NCBI RefSeq assembly: GCF_023898315.1
Contig: NC_064614.1
Location: forward strand, 1,056,426,432 to 1,056,490,431
DNA length: 64,000 nt
Reading direction: 5' to 3'
From: Schistocerca nitens
Taxonomy: Eukaryota > Arthropoda > Insecta > Orthoptera > Acrididae
Shown: positions 20,130 through 31,200 of the stretch, one piece after another
How positions within the stretch are numbered: position 1 is the stretch's first letter
Layout of the letters: each line of letters begins with the position of its first letter
Position numbers and translations under genes: made by a program
The notes under the pieces: generated by a model
The model's database searches: none
The model's input: only the letters and a program-made list of their open reading frames with translations
Told to the model about the DNA's origin: nothing

Positions 20130-20930
20130 CCTGTCAGAACCCTGAATAACCAACTTCTGCGAAACGTGCAGGAAGAGATATAATGACGAACTGGAAGGTA
20201 CTGACAAAGTTTTAGAGCCATGCCGACTCCAGCTCCATGGTCAACTGCGTTCGGTTTCTAGGATAATTTTCAATGACGTGAAAAGCCCGATCCAGGTGGT
20301 CCCGCAGATTCTCGATTGGGTTTAAATCCTGGGAGTTTGTTGGCACTCTTCGGACCACCCACTTACAATGCGAGCTGAGTGACATTGCATTGACCTGCCG
20401 ATAGCTACAATCCTGCCGAGCGGAAACAAACTACATGTCGGGGAGGACATGGCCCCCAAGAATACATGCATGCTTGTGTTGATCCATTGTGCCTTACAGA
20501 ATGACGACATCACCCAGGAATGGACCCTTTCGATGATTGTTACAGGGTGTTTGCTTTCATGGTGTATACGCCAACGGCCAACGGCCATCTGCCTTATGGA
20601 GCGTAGAATGCAATTCATCAGGAAAGGCCTTCTGTCGCCAGTCAGTGAAAATTCCAGTCTTCGTCGCTGACGAATTGCGGTTATCGTAGGTGCATGAATC
20701 AGGCGCCTGCCGCGAAGGGCCATACGTAACAACTTTTGATGAGCGGTCGTTGAGGAGACACTGTTGATAGCCTCTTGATTCACGTGGGTGGCCAGTTGAT
20801 CAACAGTTGCACGTCTGCTCGCCCCTACACAAGTCCGCGGCTGTCGTTCACCCGTGTCATCATCTATGGCCCATGGTGCAACATCGTTGTCACATTGCTG
20901 GTTGTTGGTAATACCATTTGCCATGCACGT
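20130..20930 (-). pseudogene. Tc1-like transposase relic
   Basis: Minus strand: an N-terminal half with VDQLATHVNQEAINSVSSTT and LIHAPTITAIRQRRRLEF (the RR.RLEF boundary typical of Tc1 proteins) at about 20660-20880. A decayed centre follows (LHSTLHKADGRWPLAYT and GTMDQHKHACILGG in another frame). The C-terminal block QDLNPIENLRDHLDRAF (the NPIEHLWD motif) lies at about 20270-20340 in a shifted frame. The long 200-residue open frame here mixes true and shifted segments. It belongs to the same subfamily as 57060-57624. Confidence 0.65.
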
Positions 20931-21318
20931 TATACTTCAACCACGGCGGCACGCGAATGGTTTACAAAATCTAGCGTTGCCACGGCCCAAAAGTCAGTGA
21001 TCATGTCATTTGGGACGTCATATATACACATTTCGACATTATGGCGACGACTACACTCTTTCCCGCGTTCCCTAGGTACGTTTTATATACCCTGCATTGC
21101 TGGTGCTGCCAGGTTCCATCGGTAATTGGTTAGTGGACATTAATGTCAAACATAGGCGGTAGTCACGTTCATCTGACCTGATCGTGTATATTGCCAATGG
21201 TGTTATGTATACTAGGCGAAATGATTTCAGGACGATAATAGATTGTCTGGAAAATTACGTAAAATGCTTATTAAGACTGATCAGTGTGCAAAACAGGTAG
21301 CTGTTAATGGTTCAACTT
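20931..21318. other. Probable flank of the Tc1 relic; otherwise unassigned
   Basis: No gene recognised. The terminal repeats of the Tc1 relic could not be identified with confidence. Confidence 0.3.
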
Positions 21319-21329
21319 CCCACTCTAGA

Positions 21330-21533
21330 AAAAAAAATGGTTCAAATGTCTCTGAGCACTATGGGACTTAACATCTGAGGTCATCAGTCCCCTAGAACTT
21401 AGAACTACTTAAACCTAACTAACCTAAGGACATCACACACATCCATGCCCGAGTCAGGATTCGAACCTGCGACCGTAGCGGTCGCGCGGTTCCAGACTGT
21501 AGCGCCTAGAACCGCACGGCCACTCCGACCGGC
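21330..21533 (-). mobile_element. SINE family A, full-length
   Basis: Target-site duplication CCCACTCTAGA at 21319-21329 and 21534-21544. A poly-A-like run precedes the tail at the left. Confidence 0.95.
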
Positions 21534-21544
21534 CCCACTCTAGA

Positions 21545-23267
21545 GTCAAGTTAAACAAGTGACTATATTTAATATATGGAAATAGATACTTTTTCCAGTG
21601 AAATTAAGGAATTCTAAGCGATTCAATGTTGAACTGAATTAATCCTCCTCAGTTTTTCTAAAAAATCATTTTGAATCAAACGACCCATGCAGTCAGTTTA
21701 TTAGTGTGCCGTTTACTCTACAAAGACATTTAGGAAACATTAATGCTAATTTAAGCACAGTTTCGAAAAAAGTGGAACATCAGAAGAATTTTCTTAATTT
21801 ATCTATAGTTGCAGTTTTTGTTCCGCGGAGGACGAAACATGTAGAAGGATATGTATATAAAACGTAACTCAATACAGACGTGTATTAATAATATCATATT
21901 TCGGTTGTAAATTAGATTTATAACGATTACCAAACCACAAATTGTTCAAGAGCTTCAAACGATTAGAAAAAATGAGGACTGTTCAGTTGCTTAGAAAAGA
22001 AAAAAAAGTAATTTAACTAAACAGTTTATATATACTTATCTGATATACAATTTCTGCTGCATAAATGAGCATTGTCCCCGGAGCAAATGAATGGGACTAC
22101 GAAGTTGGGGCACAACAATGGATAAAACCAGGTATTCTTTCATATAAGTAAAAAGCTAGTGATTTATCTGAAATATCTCTACACTGCGGTACGGTAAAAA
22201 CAGTTTTCGAACACGCCACTAGCGATGGGAGCCCATAGACCTTCAGTAGTGCGCCATCTCTGCAAGCGATAGTACCAGGCACTTATCCTGTGAAACGAAA
22301 CAAGACGCGTTCCATGTGAACCACACTTCATGCAACGTGACGAAACGAAAGATAGACGGCGTCACACGGCGTTCTATTCTAAAGAACGAAAAACGCTCTT
22401 GATATAAAAAACTAACGTAATGGAGTAAAACAGAATACTAGTGACAAGTATTTTGCATTATGTACATTCTACATATGAACGCTTAAAAGAAGGCACACAT
22501 TATACATCAGAGATAAAATCATAGATTTATTCTCACATCTACGAGAAACAAATGCGGTTTTCCATTAATTTCTCTGGCTTTCGTTCCTGATTTTGTGAAA
22601 GATTTCTCTTTTTAATTTTTTTAAATACTGATGCTGCAACGTATCCTTGTAAATTCTTCTGATTTCATACGAAAGCATGTTCTTACTGCAGTCATAATGT
22701 CATCAATCATTTGACATCTCGTACTGGAAGAATTAGTCCTTATCTACACACTGTAGACTTCATCGTTACGCGCACATTTTGCTCTACCATTTTTGTTACT
22801 GTCACGCACTCAGTTTCTAATAGGGTGATCTCTCTATCTTTCCTTCTCTTCAGATCCACATATCATCGTTCAGTGTAATAATTTCTTGAGGGTTATTACT
22901 CTACCTAAAAACATTGACCCGATATTCAGAGTAACCCAGAGCGGCACAGAAGTGGATACTTGCAATTCGCGAATTATCAAGCGGTGTGGTTGCCCAGTCA
23001 GTGCGGTTACTGTAAACGAAGACTTGGATCTCTGTTGTGCATCACGACCGTTTCCTTTTGTCCAACACTTTTCTTTTCATCTCTACATCAACGACCATGA
23101 AATTCAAAATTTTCCTTATGGATGAGTTTCTATTCCTCTCGTCAGAAAAAGATTTTTCACATTCACATTACTATCCAGTACTCTAAAAGAGATCACCGGC
23201 GTTCGATTGAGCTCTGAGCAGTGAAGGAGATAACAGCAAGTTCTTCTGCGTACTTAGCAATCTACGG
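21545..23267. other. Unassigned stretch
   Basis: No supported gene. The minus open frame at 22097-22282 looks like an unclassified dispersed repeat rather than a gene, because it has no recognisable domain and flanking sequence is AT-rich and stop-filled. Confidence 0.35.
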
Positions 23268-23480
23268 CCTGCCGTAACGAGCGAGAAGGTGCTGTGGTTA
23301 ATGCATAGGACTCGTATTCGAGAGGGTGACGGTTAATATCCACGTCCGGACATCGGTTTTCAATAATTTCTGTAAATAGCTGAAGTCGAATGCCAAGATG
23401 GTTTCTTTGATGGGACACAGATAATCTCCGTCTCAATCCTTCCCCAGTCCGTGTTTGTGGTCTATCTTTAACGACCTTTT
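23268..23480 (+). mobile_element. SINE family D with tRNA-like head
   Basis: The head TAACGAGCGAGAAGGTGCTG, TGGTTAATGCATAGGACTCG, TATTCGAGAGGGTGACGGTT and the body GTCCGGACATCGGTTTTC, TGCCAAGATGGTTTCTTTGA match, in reverse, the copy at 42420-42593. The right end is approximate and no target duplication was seen. Confidence 0.7.
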
Positions 23481-23684
23481 CGCCGATTACTCATGGGATC
23501 CTTATCTTGCCAGAACCATCTCAATGCATCGGCGCAGGACAGTGTTTGTGGCAAGCATGTCATCAAGTCAGTAAAATCTGGATCACGGTATAGTCTTTAT
23601 GACATCACACCGAGGTCTCAAGACACCACGGTGCAGCATCCCCTACTGAGTTCCACAGTTACCCAGTTGTGTATTCATTCCATT

Positions 23685-23890
23685 CTTCTATTAGTCTGTC
23701 TCCTTCTCCTCCTCCTCCTCCCTATTTCCTCCTCCCCCTTTAAACCCCTCCTTTCCTCATCTCTATTCAGTTATTCAACCCCTCCCTCTTTTCATTTCCT
23801 CCTCTTTCCTTTCTCTGTCCATCTCCTTCTCTCTCTTTCCCTGTCAATTTCTTCTTTCCCCGTCTGTCTATCCATCTGCTACCCCCCTTC
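23685..23890 (+). repeat. Polypyrimidine tract
   Basis: About 200 bp of nearly pure C/T on the plus strand (CTCCTCCTCCTCCTCCC, TTCCTCCTCTTTCCTTTCTC). Such tracts can adopt triplex DNA. The 142-residue open frame through it is low-complexity and not credible as a gene. Confidence 0.85.
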
Positions 23891-24109
23891 TGGCTCCAAA
23901 ATATCGTCCTTAGACCAGTAGGAGGTTGCTGGTTCTTATCCCCACAGTATTTCTGTCCCGGCCGTAGGCAGTATGTGTATCCAGAGATTTCTTAGGAGTT
24001 TTCTACCTATGGCTTGCTTCCCTACGCACTTGTCACACATATTTAGCAAGAAGCTCCCATATTTGCATATCCAAACAATTCACCTACATCTCTAGCGAAT
24101 TTTGTCCTG

Positions 24110-24570
24110 CAGTTTCGTTTTCACGCATCTGAGTGTTTATAACATGACATCTCCTGAAATGCGTGTTGAACTGTGATATACTTTTGTGGATTAATTCAGC
24201 GGCATATGTGAATACTTTATGTGAAATGTTTTGCCAATAGAGTTAGTATCAAATAAATGATAAATTGGAACGTTATGCATGATACAGCAGTTTCTCACGC
24301 ATCTCAGTGGACGTCATATCACCTGAACTATTGGTCATACAATGATATATGTTTGCAGGTACATTTGATGTTTTATGTGAATACTATCCGTTAAACGTGT
24401 CGCGAATATAGTAAACAGTAAACAAGTGATAAATTAAAAGGTGACGGATTCTTGACCTTAAGTGATATCTGTACCAAATTCCGTTGAATTCGGTCCAGTG
24501 GTTTAGCAGGAGATATGAAACATAGATACTTACATATATACATACGTACTTTCACTTTTATGATATGTGG
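24110..24570 (+). repeat. Degenerate dispersed repeat, internal duplication, LINE 3'-end-like
   Basis: Two related blocks (about 24115-24260 and 24290-24430) share ACATGACATCTCCTGAA/TCATATCACCTGAACT, TTTTATGTGAATAC and GTGATAAATT. The right end reads TACCAAATTCCGTTGAATTC and GTGGTTTAGCAGGAGATATG then TACATATATACATACGTAC, which resembles the 3' ends of RTE-type retrotransposons. Family assignment is tentative. Confidence 0.4.
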
Positions 24571-25100
24571 AAACATAGTGAGGAGTGCTTCGAGGAAGTG
24601 CAACATATCACAACAATAAAAATAAATTACACATATTTATAAAAGAACTGATGTTTGCTCTACATGTCCTGAGTGAGACTGAGTTAAAAAATTTGTTTTC
24701 GTTTACAGATTAATTTAAACTTTTGCCTCAAATACTTCCGGGTAAATATGCTACAGTGCATAATGTATTTCGTATACTTTTGTAGGCTAGCATCATTGAA
24801 AACAAAATGCGTTGGGAAAGTTTTCACTAATTAAGAAGTTGATCTCCACATAAGCTTTATTGGTTCCTATACTTTTTATTGGAGATAGGTTTTCTTGAAC
24901 AACAGAACCACTCTTGGCAAAGCGGATGACTTTAAATACACGCGAATGTTATCCTCTTTACAGGATCTGAGGAATGTCGTGGGATACCGATAGGCACATA
25001 TACAGACGGCGCTGGTATAGCATACACAATCTTTAAAAGCGAAGTTCACTGACAGAGCTGTCATTTTTACCCAGTTGATCCACGTGGAAAGGTTTCCGAC
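24571..25100. other. Unassigned stretch
   Basis: AT-rich, no gene or repeat recognised. Confidence 0.4.
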
Positions 25101-25106
25101 TTTATT

Positions 25107-25262
25107 ATGGCCTCAAGACAGAAATTAACAGACTTTTAACGCCAAATGGCAACTGGAGATAGGCGCATGGGGCATTCCATTTCGAAAATCGTTAGGGAAT
25201 TCGATGTTCCTAGATCCATAATGCAAGAGTGTGCCGAGAGCAATGACTGGCTGCCTTCACTT
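25107..25262 (+). pseudogene. N-terminal fragment of a Tc1-like transposase
   Basis: MASRQKLTDF, a stop, then RQMATGDRRMGHSISKIVRE and FDVPRSIM match the N-terminal helix-turn-helix of Tc1-like proteins (MxxRxxLTDFERGxIVGxxxxGxSxxxIAxxxxVxxSTVxR). It stops where a different repeat begins at about 25263. Confidence 0.6.
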
Positions 25263-25603
25263 AAGCCCGTATTACACAATGCGCCTAAACCATAGACCTA
25301 GTCACTAGCGCCCCAAGTGTACATATCTATAACTACAGGCTGGTTCACGTAGATCTATAACACCATTCTGTTACACCATCCTGGCGCACAAGCGCAGTGA
25401 AGAGTAATAACGCGCGAAACGCAAACTGAACTGTCTGATCTCTTGTAAAGTCGTTTGTTCTACCGGTGACATATTGGAACGTCATCCGTTCGAATTATTT
25501 ATGCGACTCAGGGTTCCAATTTCAGAAGAAAATGTTTTTAATCATTATTTATTAAGTAATTGTTATTCTGTTATGTAGGTTACTACTGTTGTGAATTACA
25601 AAC

Positions 25604-25785
25604 GGCCGGCCGGGGTGGCCGAGCGGTTCTAAGCGCTACAGTATCGAACCGCGCGACCGCTACGGTCGCAGGTTCGAATCCTGCCTCGGGCATGGGTCTG
25701 TGTGATGTCCTTAAGTAGTTCTAAGGTCTAGGGGACTGATGACCTCAGAAGTTAAGTCCCATACTGCTCAGAGCCTTTTTTTTTA
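25604..25785 (+). mobile_element. SINE family A
   Basis: Target-site duplication AATTACAAAC at 25594-25603 and 25786-25795. It lacks part of the body (TTAGGTTAGTTAGG is missing between GATGTCCTTA and AGTAGTTCTA). Confidence 0.95.
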
Positions 25786-25919
25786 AATTACAAACTCAAC
25801 AGTTAGTTTTATATTACGACACTTGGTTACACAAGTATATGTATTTATACAGCATTTTTCACACGGAAGACCCACTTGTTTTGCTAGTTATTGCCCCGGC
25901 ACTGACAGTAAATCTTCGG

Positions 25920-26168
25920 ATTAAGGCAGAACGACGGCGAAAACGGAAAGTCAGACGTTGTTGAGTTCGATCCAGGCTGAAAAGTAGGGACAAGATAGGG
26001 GGTTATATTCACGGCTTATGAAAGAATTGAGTCTCGAAGATCCGCATGAATTTCGGAGCTTCGTGGTGATGGACATGGCCTGTTTCGAGAAGCTGCTGTC
26101 TGTGATAGAAGATGGAATTAGCAAGTGTGAGACAGTCATGAGGGAGGCTGTCTCACATTCTCGAAAGT
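25920..26168 (+). pseudogene. Harbinger transposase N-terminal exon relic
   Basis: RRKRKVRRC, a stop, VRSRLKSRDKI, then after a shift in a G run GLYSRLMKELSLEDPHEF, RSFVVMDMACFEKLLSVIED and GISKCETVMREAV match the order of the N-terminal part of PIF/Harbinger nucleases (R.RR.W.RP.L..R...G.Y..L..EL..ED...F..F.RM....F..LL..V...I.K.DT.MR.AI). The fragment ends at a possible splice donor (GAAAGTAAGA). The DDE core is missing. The fragment could belong to either a transposon or a HARBI1-like host gene; decay favours the former. Confidence 0.65.
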
Positions 26169-27015
26169 AAGAGTAAAATCATATGTTTACACATTTAGTG
26201 ACCATACCAGCCTAGATCACGAATAAAAGACCGGTAAATGCCCTTTAACGTTGCAAGCTAGTTGTAATGTTTCCAGCTACTGGGAAATCTTGTAAGAGAC
26301 TGGATTTTAGCCACAGAATAGCACAGCCCACCATTTCAAAAATCGTTGTGGATATATGAAGGGCCAATACTTAGAGGTGCACATGTGTTATTTTTCCAAA
26401 CTTGGAATATGTATTACGTGCTACTCACAGTTTTGCAGTTCTCGTCTGTCGCACTGGACCAAACTTCCTCCCTTATCACTGCCAGTTTCTCTTTTTTGGT
26501 ATGCTGAAATGAAGCAAGAGATGTAGTCAAATTAAAAATGAGCTTTCGTAAACTAAGGCATTACGATACAAATCGAAAATCACCTGTAAGGTTATATGCA
26601 TATTACTCAGAAAGAAAAGATTTCCGACGTACCTTATAATGATACAGCGGGTCATACATACACCTTTCCTTACTGTATGACCGAATTAAGACGCTTAACG
26701 CCTCTTTGCTCCATTTCATTCCTAGAATACGAAGCAATCAATAGAAAAAAGCTTTCACATACAGCTAGTATAAAATAGAGTCTACTGCAAAAAAGAGTTT
26801 TTTTTCTGAAGTTATGAAACCTACTTACTGAAAAAAAAACACGAACATCTGAAATTAGCCACTAGCCGACTAACAATAAGCACATAAACAAGCAGAAATC
26901 ACTGTGCTGTCCCCTTGTGCGCATGCGCGAGTTATCGCTGCCTACTGCGCATGAGCGGATTGACGGCAGTTTAGAACACCTCCCTATTCTGGGGCGCGGA
27001 TAATGTGTCTTCTGA

Positions 27016-27200
27016 TTTTCATAGTTTCACCCGTTCTTCCACTAGATGGTCGTTCGCGGCGGATCGTCGCGTAATATCGGGTTTAACGACCTAGAGCACC
27101 GGCGTTTGTATAGTCAGTGCTAACGGACAGGCAACACCACGTCAAATAACCGCAGGAATGAATGTGGCACGTACGACTAACGTATCCTTTGCCACTCGAT
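27016..27200. other. Unassigned stretch
   Basis: CpG-containing sequence to the right of the Harbinger relic with no recognisable gene. Confidence 0.35.
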
Positions 27201-27213
27201 TCTTCCTAGTTGC

Positions 27214-27407
27214 CGGCTGGTGTGGCCGAGTGGTTCTAGGCGCTTCAGTCTGGAACCGCGTGACCGCTACGGTCGCAGGTTCGACTCCTGCCCCGGGCAT
27301 GGATGTGTGTGATGTCCTTAGGTTAGTTAGGTTTAAGTAGGTCTCAGTTCTAGGGGACTGATGACCTCAGATGTTAAGTCACGTAGTGCACAGAGCCATT
27401 TGAACCA
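27214..27407 (+). mobile_element. SINE family A, full-length
   Basis: Target-site duplication TCTTCCTAGTTGC at 27201-27213 and 27408-27420. Confidence 0.95.
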
Positions 27408-27420
27408 TCTTCCTAGTTGC

Positions 27421-28158
27421 TAAAAGAGCAGTTTCTGATATGTCAATTTATACAACCTGTAACGACTGGACGGATTCAGTCGCTAGTTGTTTTTTTTTTT
27501 TTCGCGCCTATAAAACATATTGCCACACTATGTGCAGCTACGGCGTAAAGTTTAGCCAGTTTCACGATAAGCTCCAAGACAGACATTTTCGTATTTGGTT
27601 GCATTCTGTCACATTCCATCGGTTCTTATCACACCGTTACATCAATATCATTCTATACGCATTATTTAAGAGTCGATGCCTAGATGAGCGTCCTGCATGA
27701 TTTATAACTCCCAAGGACGTCGCCTCCGAACTTGATGTAGCGAAACTTTGTGATCAATGTTGCGCGAAATTTTTCATTCGATGTTCATTGTGCAAGTTAA
27801 AGGCTTGTCTCTAACATTTCTTGAATATGCATTTTGTGAAATGTAATACATGCATCCCATAGAAGGATGATAAACTACATTGCTCTACATGTGCTTCAGT
27901 ATCTCTTTCACTTGTTAACACGATTCGTCTGCATTGTACTCCTCATGTACATTGCCCACACAGTCGAGCGTATACGACACCGCACATCCCACTGACTCAC
28001 CTTGCAGAAAAGCTAATATTCCATTTACCATTTCTTTTTCACTCTGCGAAATTCCTCATAGTTCCTTCCTGACGAGATGTCACCTTCTGCTGTACATGTA
28101 ATGCAATGTTTCCTTTGTTTATCGGGGGAATTGCTCTGCTTCGTATCAACAGCACTAG
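27421..28158. other. Unassigned stretch
   Basis: No supported gene; a T12 run lies at about 27490-27501. Confidence 0.4.
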
Positions 28159-28170
28159 AACTGTAGCAGT

Positions 28171-28361
28171 TCAAATGGTTCAAATGGCTCTGAGCACTAT
28201 AGGACTCAACATCTGAGGTCATCAGTCCCCTAGAACTTAGAACTACTTAAACCTAACTAACCTAAGGACATAATACACATCCATGCCCGAGGCAGGATTC
28301 GAACCTGCGACCGTAGTAGTCACTCGGTTCCGGACTGAAGTGCTTAGAACCGCACGGCCAC
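28171..28361 (-). mobile_element. SINE family A, full-length
   Basis: Target-site duplication AACTGTAGCAGT at 28159-28170 and 28362-28373. The tail at the left has a duplicated TTCAAATGG unit. Confidence 0.95.
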
Positions 28362-28559
28362 AACTGTAGCAGTGGTGTCAGCTGCACTCCGTAGCGTAAT
28401 ACTGTGGTCTCTACTGGATACCTCCAGTCCCATCCTATGTTGTCATTAGCAGCTAGTATTGCGGTTGCATGGTAGGTAATACGTGGCGCGTAGAATGCCA
28501 TAAACATCGTTGGTGTTATGCGACGTCACATTCAGGAGGTTCGTTGTTAATACCCCCTT

Positions 28560-29330
28560 CCATTTTCAGGTAAGTGTTTTCCGTATATTCCTTTCCCTGT
28601 GATTCTGTGGTGAACCCAGTCTTTTCTTACTATCAGTCCATTTTTCAGTATCCTTCTATAATACAGCATCTGAAAAGTTTCAGTTACCTTCATTTCCGGT
28701 TTCTTCACAGTACGAGATTCCCTTCGTTACACTGCTGTTCTCAAGCCGTACATTCTCAAAAACTTGTAGACTGCTTGTAGTGAGAAGTGCCCTCTTTACT
28801 TCCCAGTCAGCTTCTTGTGTCTTACTTACTTTGTCTGTCATGTGTTACTTTGTTCCAAGGTAGCAAGTTTCCTTCGCTTCGTCTACCACATAGCTGTCAG
28901 TTTTGATGTTAAGTTTACCGCTAGTCTCATTTCAGTTACTCCTCATTATTTTTATGTTTCTTTTATCTGTTCTTAGTCGGTGTTACGTGTCATAAGCCGG
29001 TTTATTCCACTGAGTACGTCCTGCATTTTTTCTCTTTAATCGTGGATAGCAATTCATCAACGAATATTAATGCTGGTATCTTTCCCCTGAATCTGAATCT
29101 CACTACTGAACCTCTCATATACTTCCATTACTACTTCCTTGATATGGATGCTGAACAGTGAATGACAAGTACCGCAGTTTCACCTTACGCCTTTTTTAAA
29201 CCAAGTACTTTAATCTTTGTTTCAATTTCTTATTTTCGCCATCTGCTTATTGTATGTATTACATACGGCCAGTTTTTCTGTACACTTTATGCGTATTTTT
29301 CTGTGAATTACAAATGCTTTGCAACATTTT
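28560..29330 (-). pseudogene. LINE ORF2 C-terminal relic
   Basis: Minus strand: KLNIKTDSYVVDEAKETCYL followed by GTK at about 28830-28900 corresponds to the conserved (I)..VDEF.YLGS block downstream of the reverse transcriptase. EMKVTETFQMLYYRRILKNG at about 28620-28690 corresponds to the EAFEMW.YRRMLKI block. Stops are frequent. It is the same general LINE type as at 45250 and 58200. Confidence 0.5.
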
Positions 29331-29339
29331 ATATTGGCG

Positions 29340-29850
29340 AAAAATGGGATGAAAGTATCTAGTTAAAGAAAAAATGAAATTGAGCAAAGCAATCAGCTAA
29401 TATATTATTATATCACCATCACAACAAAGATTTGTTTCGGCTCCTTTCCCAAAACGGAAGAATTTTCGTAGCAGAAGAGAAATTAAAAAAAGAAAGCTGG
29501 TGGTGATTCATCTAATTACAGACACATTTATAAAGGGTTTCCATAAATAAATGAAACGTTGATGGAAGTCCAATACGACAGACGGAAAGTATTTCGGAAT
29601 TAATTCAATTTCCTACATATTCTGCGAAACACAAACTTCAAAATATACGAAGGCGTACTGAATTTTTCATGCGAAGATTCTTAAAGCTTTGTAAATAAAA
29701 CAAAATTTGTTAACATTATAAGGATTCATTCGTCATGTACACATATTAAATATATAAATTTTATTTCTCAACATAGTGATATTTCTCCCAACAAGAGACC
29801 AGTTTCATGGTACCGTCGCTGTAGTGTGTTTGACTTTGTTCAAAAACACC
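29340..29850. other. Unassigned AT-rich stretch
   Basis: No gene recognised. Confidence 0.4.
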
Positions 29851-29852
29851 CC

Positions 29853-30325
29853 TATGTTATGTTATGTTAACCGAGGACCTAGAAAAGACGGAGAGGCTCC
29901 GTCCCCGCCGCAGCCGCAGTGGTCCGCAACCCCATGACGACTACCGCAATCCACTTCACTCCTCCGTCGCCCCACATCGAACCCAGGGTTATTGTGCGGT
30001 TCGGCCCCCGGTGGACCCCCCAGGGAACGTCTCACACCAGACAAGTGTAAACCCTTATGTTTGCGTGGTAGAGTAATGGTGGTGTACGCGTACGTGGAGA
30101 ACTTGTTTGCGCAGCAATCGTCGACATAGTGTAGCTGAGGCGGGATAAGGGGAACCAACCCGAATTTGCCGAGGCAGATGGAAAACCGCCTAAAAACCAT
30201 CCACAGAGTGGCCGGCTCACCGGACCTCGACACAGATCCGCGAGGCGGATTCGTGCCGGGGACCGGCGCTCCATCCCGCCCGGAAAGCCATGCGTTAGAC
30301 CGCACGGCCAACCGTCGGGCAACAA
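29853..30325 (-). mobile_element. Long tRNA-derived SINE, family C
   Basis: Its tail is a (TTATG)n run at 29853-29869. The body has GGACCTAGAAAAGACGGAG, GTTATTGTGCGGTTCGG, GCGTACGTGGAGAACTTG and GATGGAAAACCGCC. The right end is a tRNA-like head in minus orientation (CGTGCGGTCTAACGC as A-box region, GTCCCCGGCACGAATCC as B-box region). The same family is at 50981-51488 and duplicated at 52923-53204. Several overlapping open frames here are repeat artefacts. Confidence 0.85.
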
Positions 30326-30329
30326 ACCT

Positions 30330-30745
30330 ATACTTGCACCGCTTCATCACTGTCAGAGCGAAGTCCTCGAAGGCGTTGTTTAAGTTTTTGGAAACAGGTG
30401 GAAATCAGTTGTGGCCAAGTCGGAACTGTATGGAGGATGATTGATGACAGTGTAGACTGGGTGTCACACTGTGGAAGAATTCGCAGCACTCGTGTGTGGT
30501 CTGGCACTGTCATGATGAAGGAGTGGGTGTTCCATACGTGGACGAACTCTTTTAATTCGTGCTTTCAGTTTTCCGAATCTGACAGTACCATGCATTATTT
30601 ATGGCGGTGTGTGTAAGCATGAATCCCAAGTGCACGACACGCTCAACATCCCAGAACGCTGTGACCTTAACTTGGCGAGATCATGGCTTGGCCTTGAACA
30701 TTTTGGTGTCGGTGAAGCTTTGTGAAGGAACTCCATAGACGCTAC
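30330..30745 (-). pseudogene. Mariner-like transposase relic (SETMAR-type), C-terminal part
   Basis: Minus strand: LSSIILHTVPTWPQLISTCF followed by QKLKQRLRGLRSDSDEAVQ corresponds to HPPYSPDLAPSDFHLFPKLK followed by a LRG.RF.SDEEV segment of mariner transposases, at about 30330-30470. Sequence to the right (GTGTGGTCTGGCACTGTCAT, CATACGTGGACGAACTCTTT) matches upstream catalytic-domain sequence of this common mariner type. It resumes right of the SINE at 30760-30963. Confidence 0.55.
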
Positions 30746-30759
30746 CTTGCTTTCGGTGT

Positions 30760-30963
30760 GCCCGCATCTCGTGGTCGTGCGGTAGCGTTCTCGCTTCCCA
30801 CGTCCGGGTTCCCGGGTTCGATTCCCGGCGGGGTCAGGGATTTTCTCTGCCTCGTGATGGCTGGGTGTTGTGTGATGTCCTTAGGTTAGTTAGGTTTAAG
30901 TAGTTCTGAGTTCTAGGGGACTGATGACCACAGATGTTAAGTCCCATAGTGCTCAGAGCCATT
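30760..30963 (+). mobile_element. SINE with mosaic structure: alternative tRNA-like head plus family A tail
   Basis: Target-site duplication TTGCTTTCGGTGT at 30747-30759 and 30964-30976. The head GGTCGTGCGGTAGCGTTCTC and GGTTCGATTCCCGGCGGGGT, then CAGGGATTTTCTCTGCCTCG, is that of a different SINE (compare 44365-44633), while everything from GATGTCCTTAGG to GAGCCA is family A. Confidence 0.95.
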
Positions 30964-30976
30964 TTGCTTTCGGTGT

Positions 30977-31200
30977 CACAATGGTGAATACAGATTTCAT
31001 CACCTGCCGCAGTTTTGTCAAGGAACACGTTACTCTCACGCTCGAAATGCTTTCACTCTTATACGGATTTCAAATGGAACCCCAGTTTCTGGGATAGAAA
31101 CTCGGTTACAGCGCACTGTATCTCACGCACTGACGTAGTTGCGTTACACACTGCAATGTTAAACACTTCATTTCGGAGCCGTCCAGTAGCAAAAGTTTAC
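30977..31200 (-). pseudogene. Continuation of the mariner-like relic
   Basis: Directly right of the SINE duplication, ACAGATTTCATCACCTGCCG and further sequence look like more of the mariner-type transposase in minus orientation, but decayed. No terminal repeat was identified; the next Tc1 element starts at its right edge. Confidence 0.35.

Larger units (their letters stand above)
25264..27015 (+). mobile_element. PIF/Harbinger-type DNA transposon relic
   Basis: The left end GCCCGTATTACACAATGCGC resembles Harbinger termini. The right end near 26990-27015 (GGGGCGCGGATAATGTGTCT) is a partial inverted match. A Harbinger-like transposase fragment lies between (25920-26168), and a SINE is inserted at 25604. 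Right of the transposase the sequence is mostly AT-rich; GCGCATGCGC (26919-26928) is a perfect palindrome. The boundaries are uncertain. Confidence 0.45.

Noticed and set aside
20322-20924. 200-residue minus-strand open frame as a possible novel gene
   Set aside because: Its N-terminal half is a Tc1 helix-turn-helix region and the rest reads the transposase in a shifted frame.
23493-23921. 142-residue open frame
   Set aside because: It is produced by a polypyrimidine tract encoding Leu/Ser/Pro-rich low-complexity sequence.
29862-30350. 162-residue minus open frame
   Set aside because: It lies wholly inside SINE family C, which recurs at 50981 and 52923.
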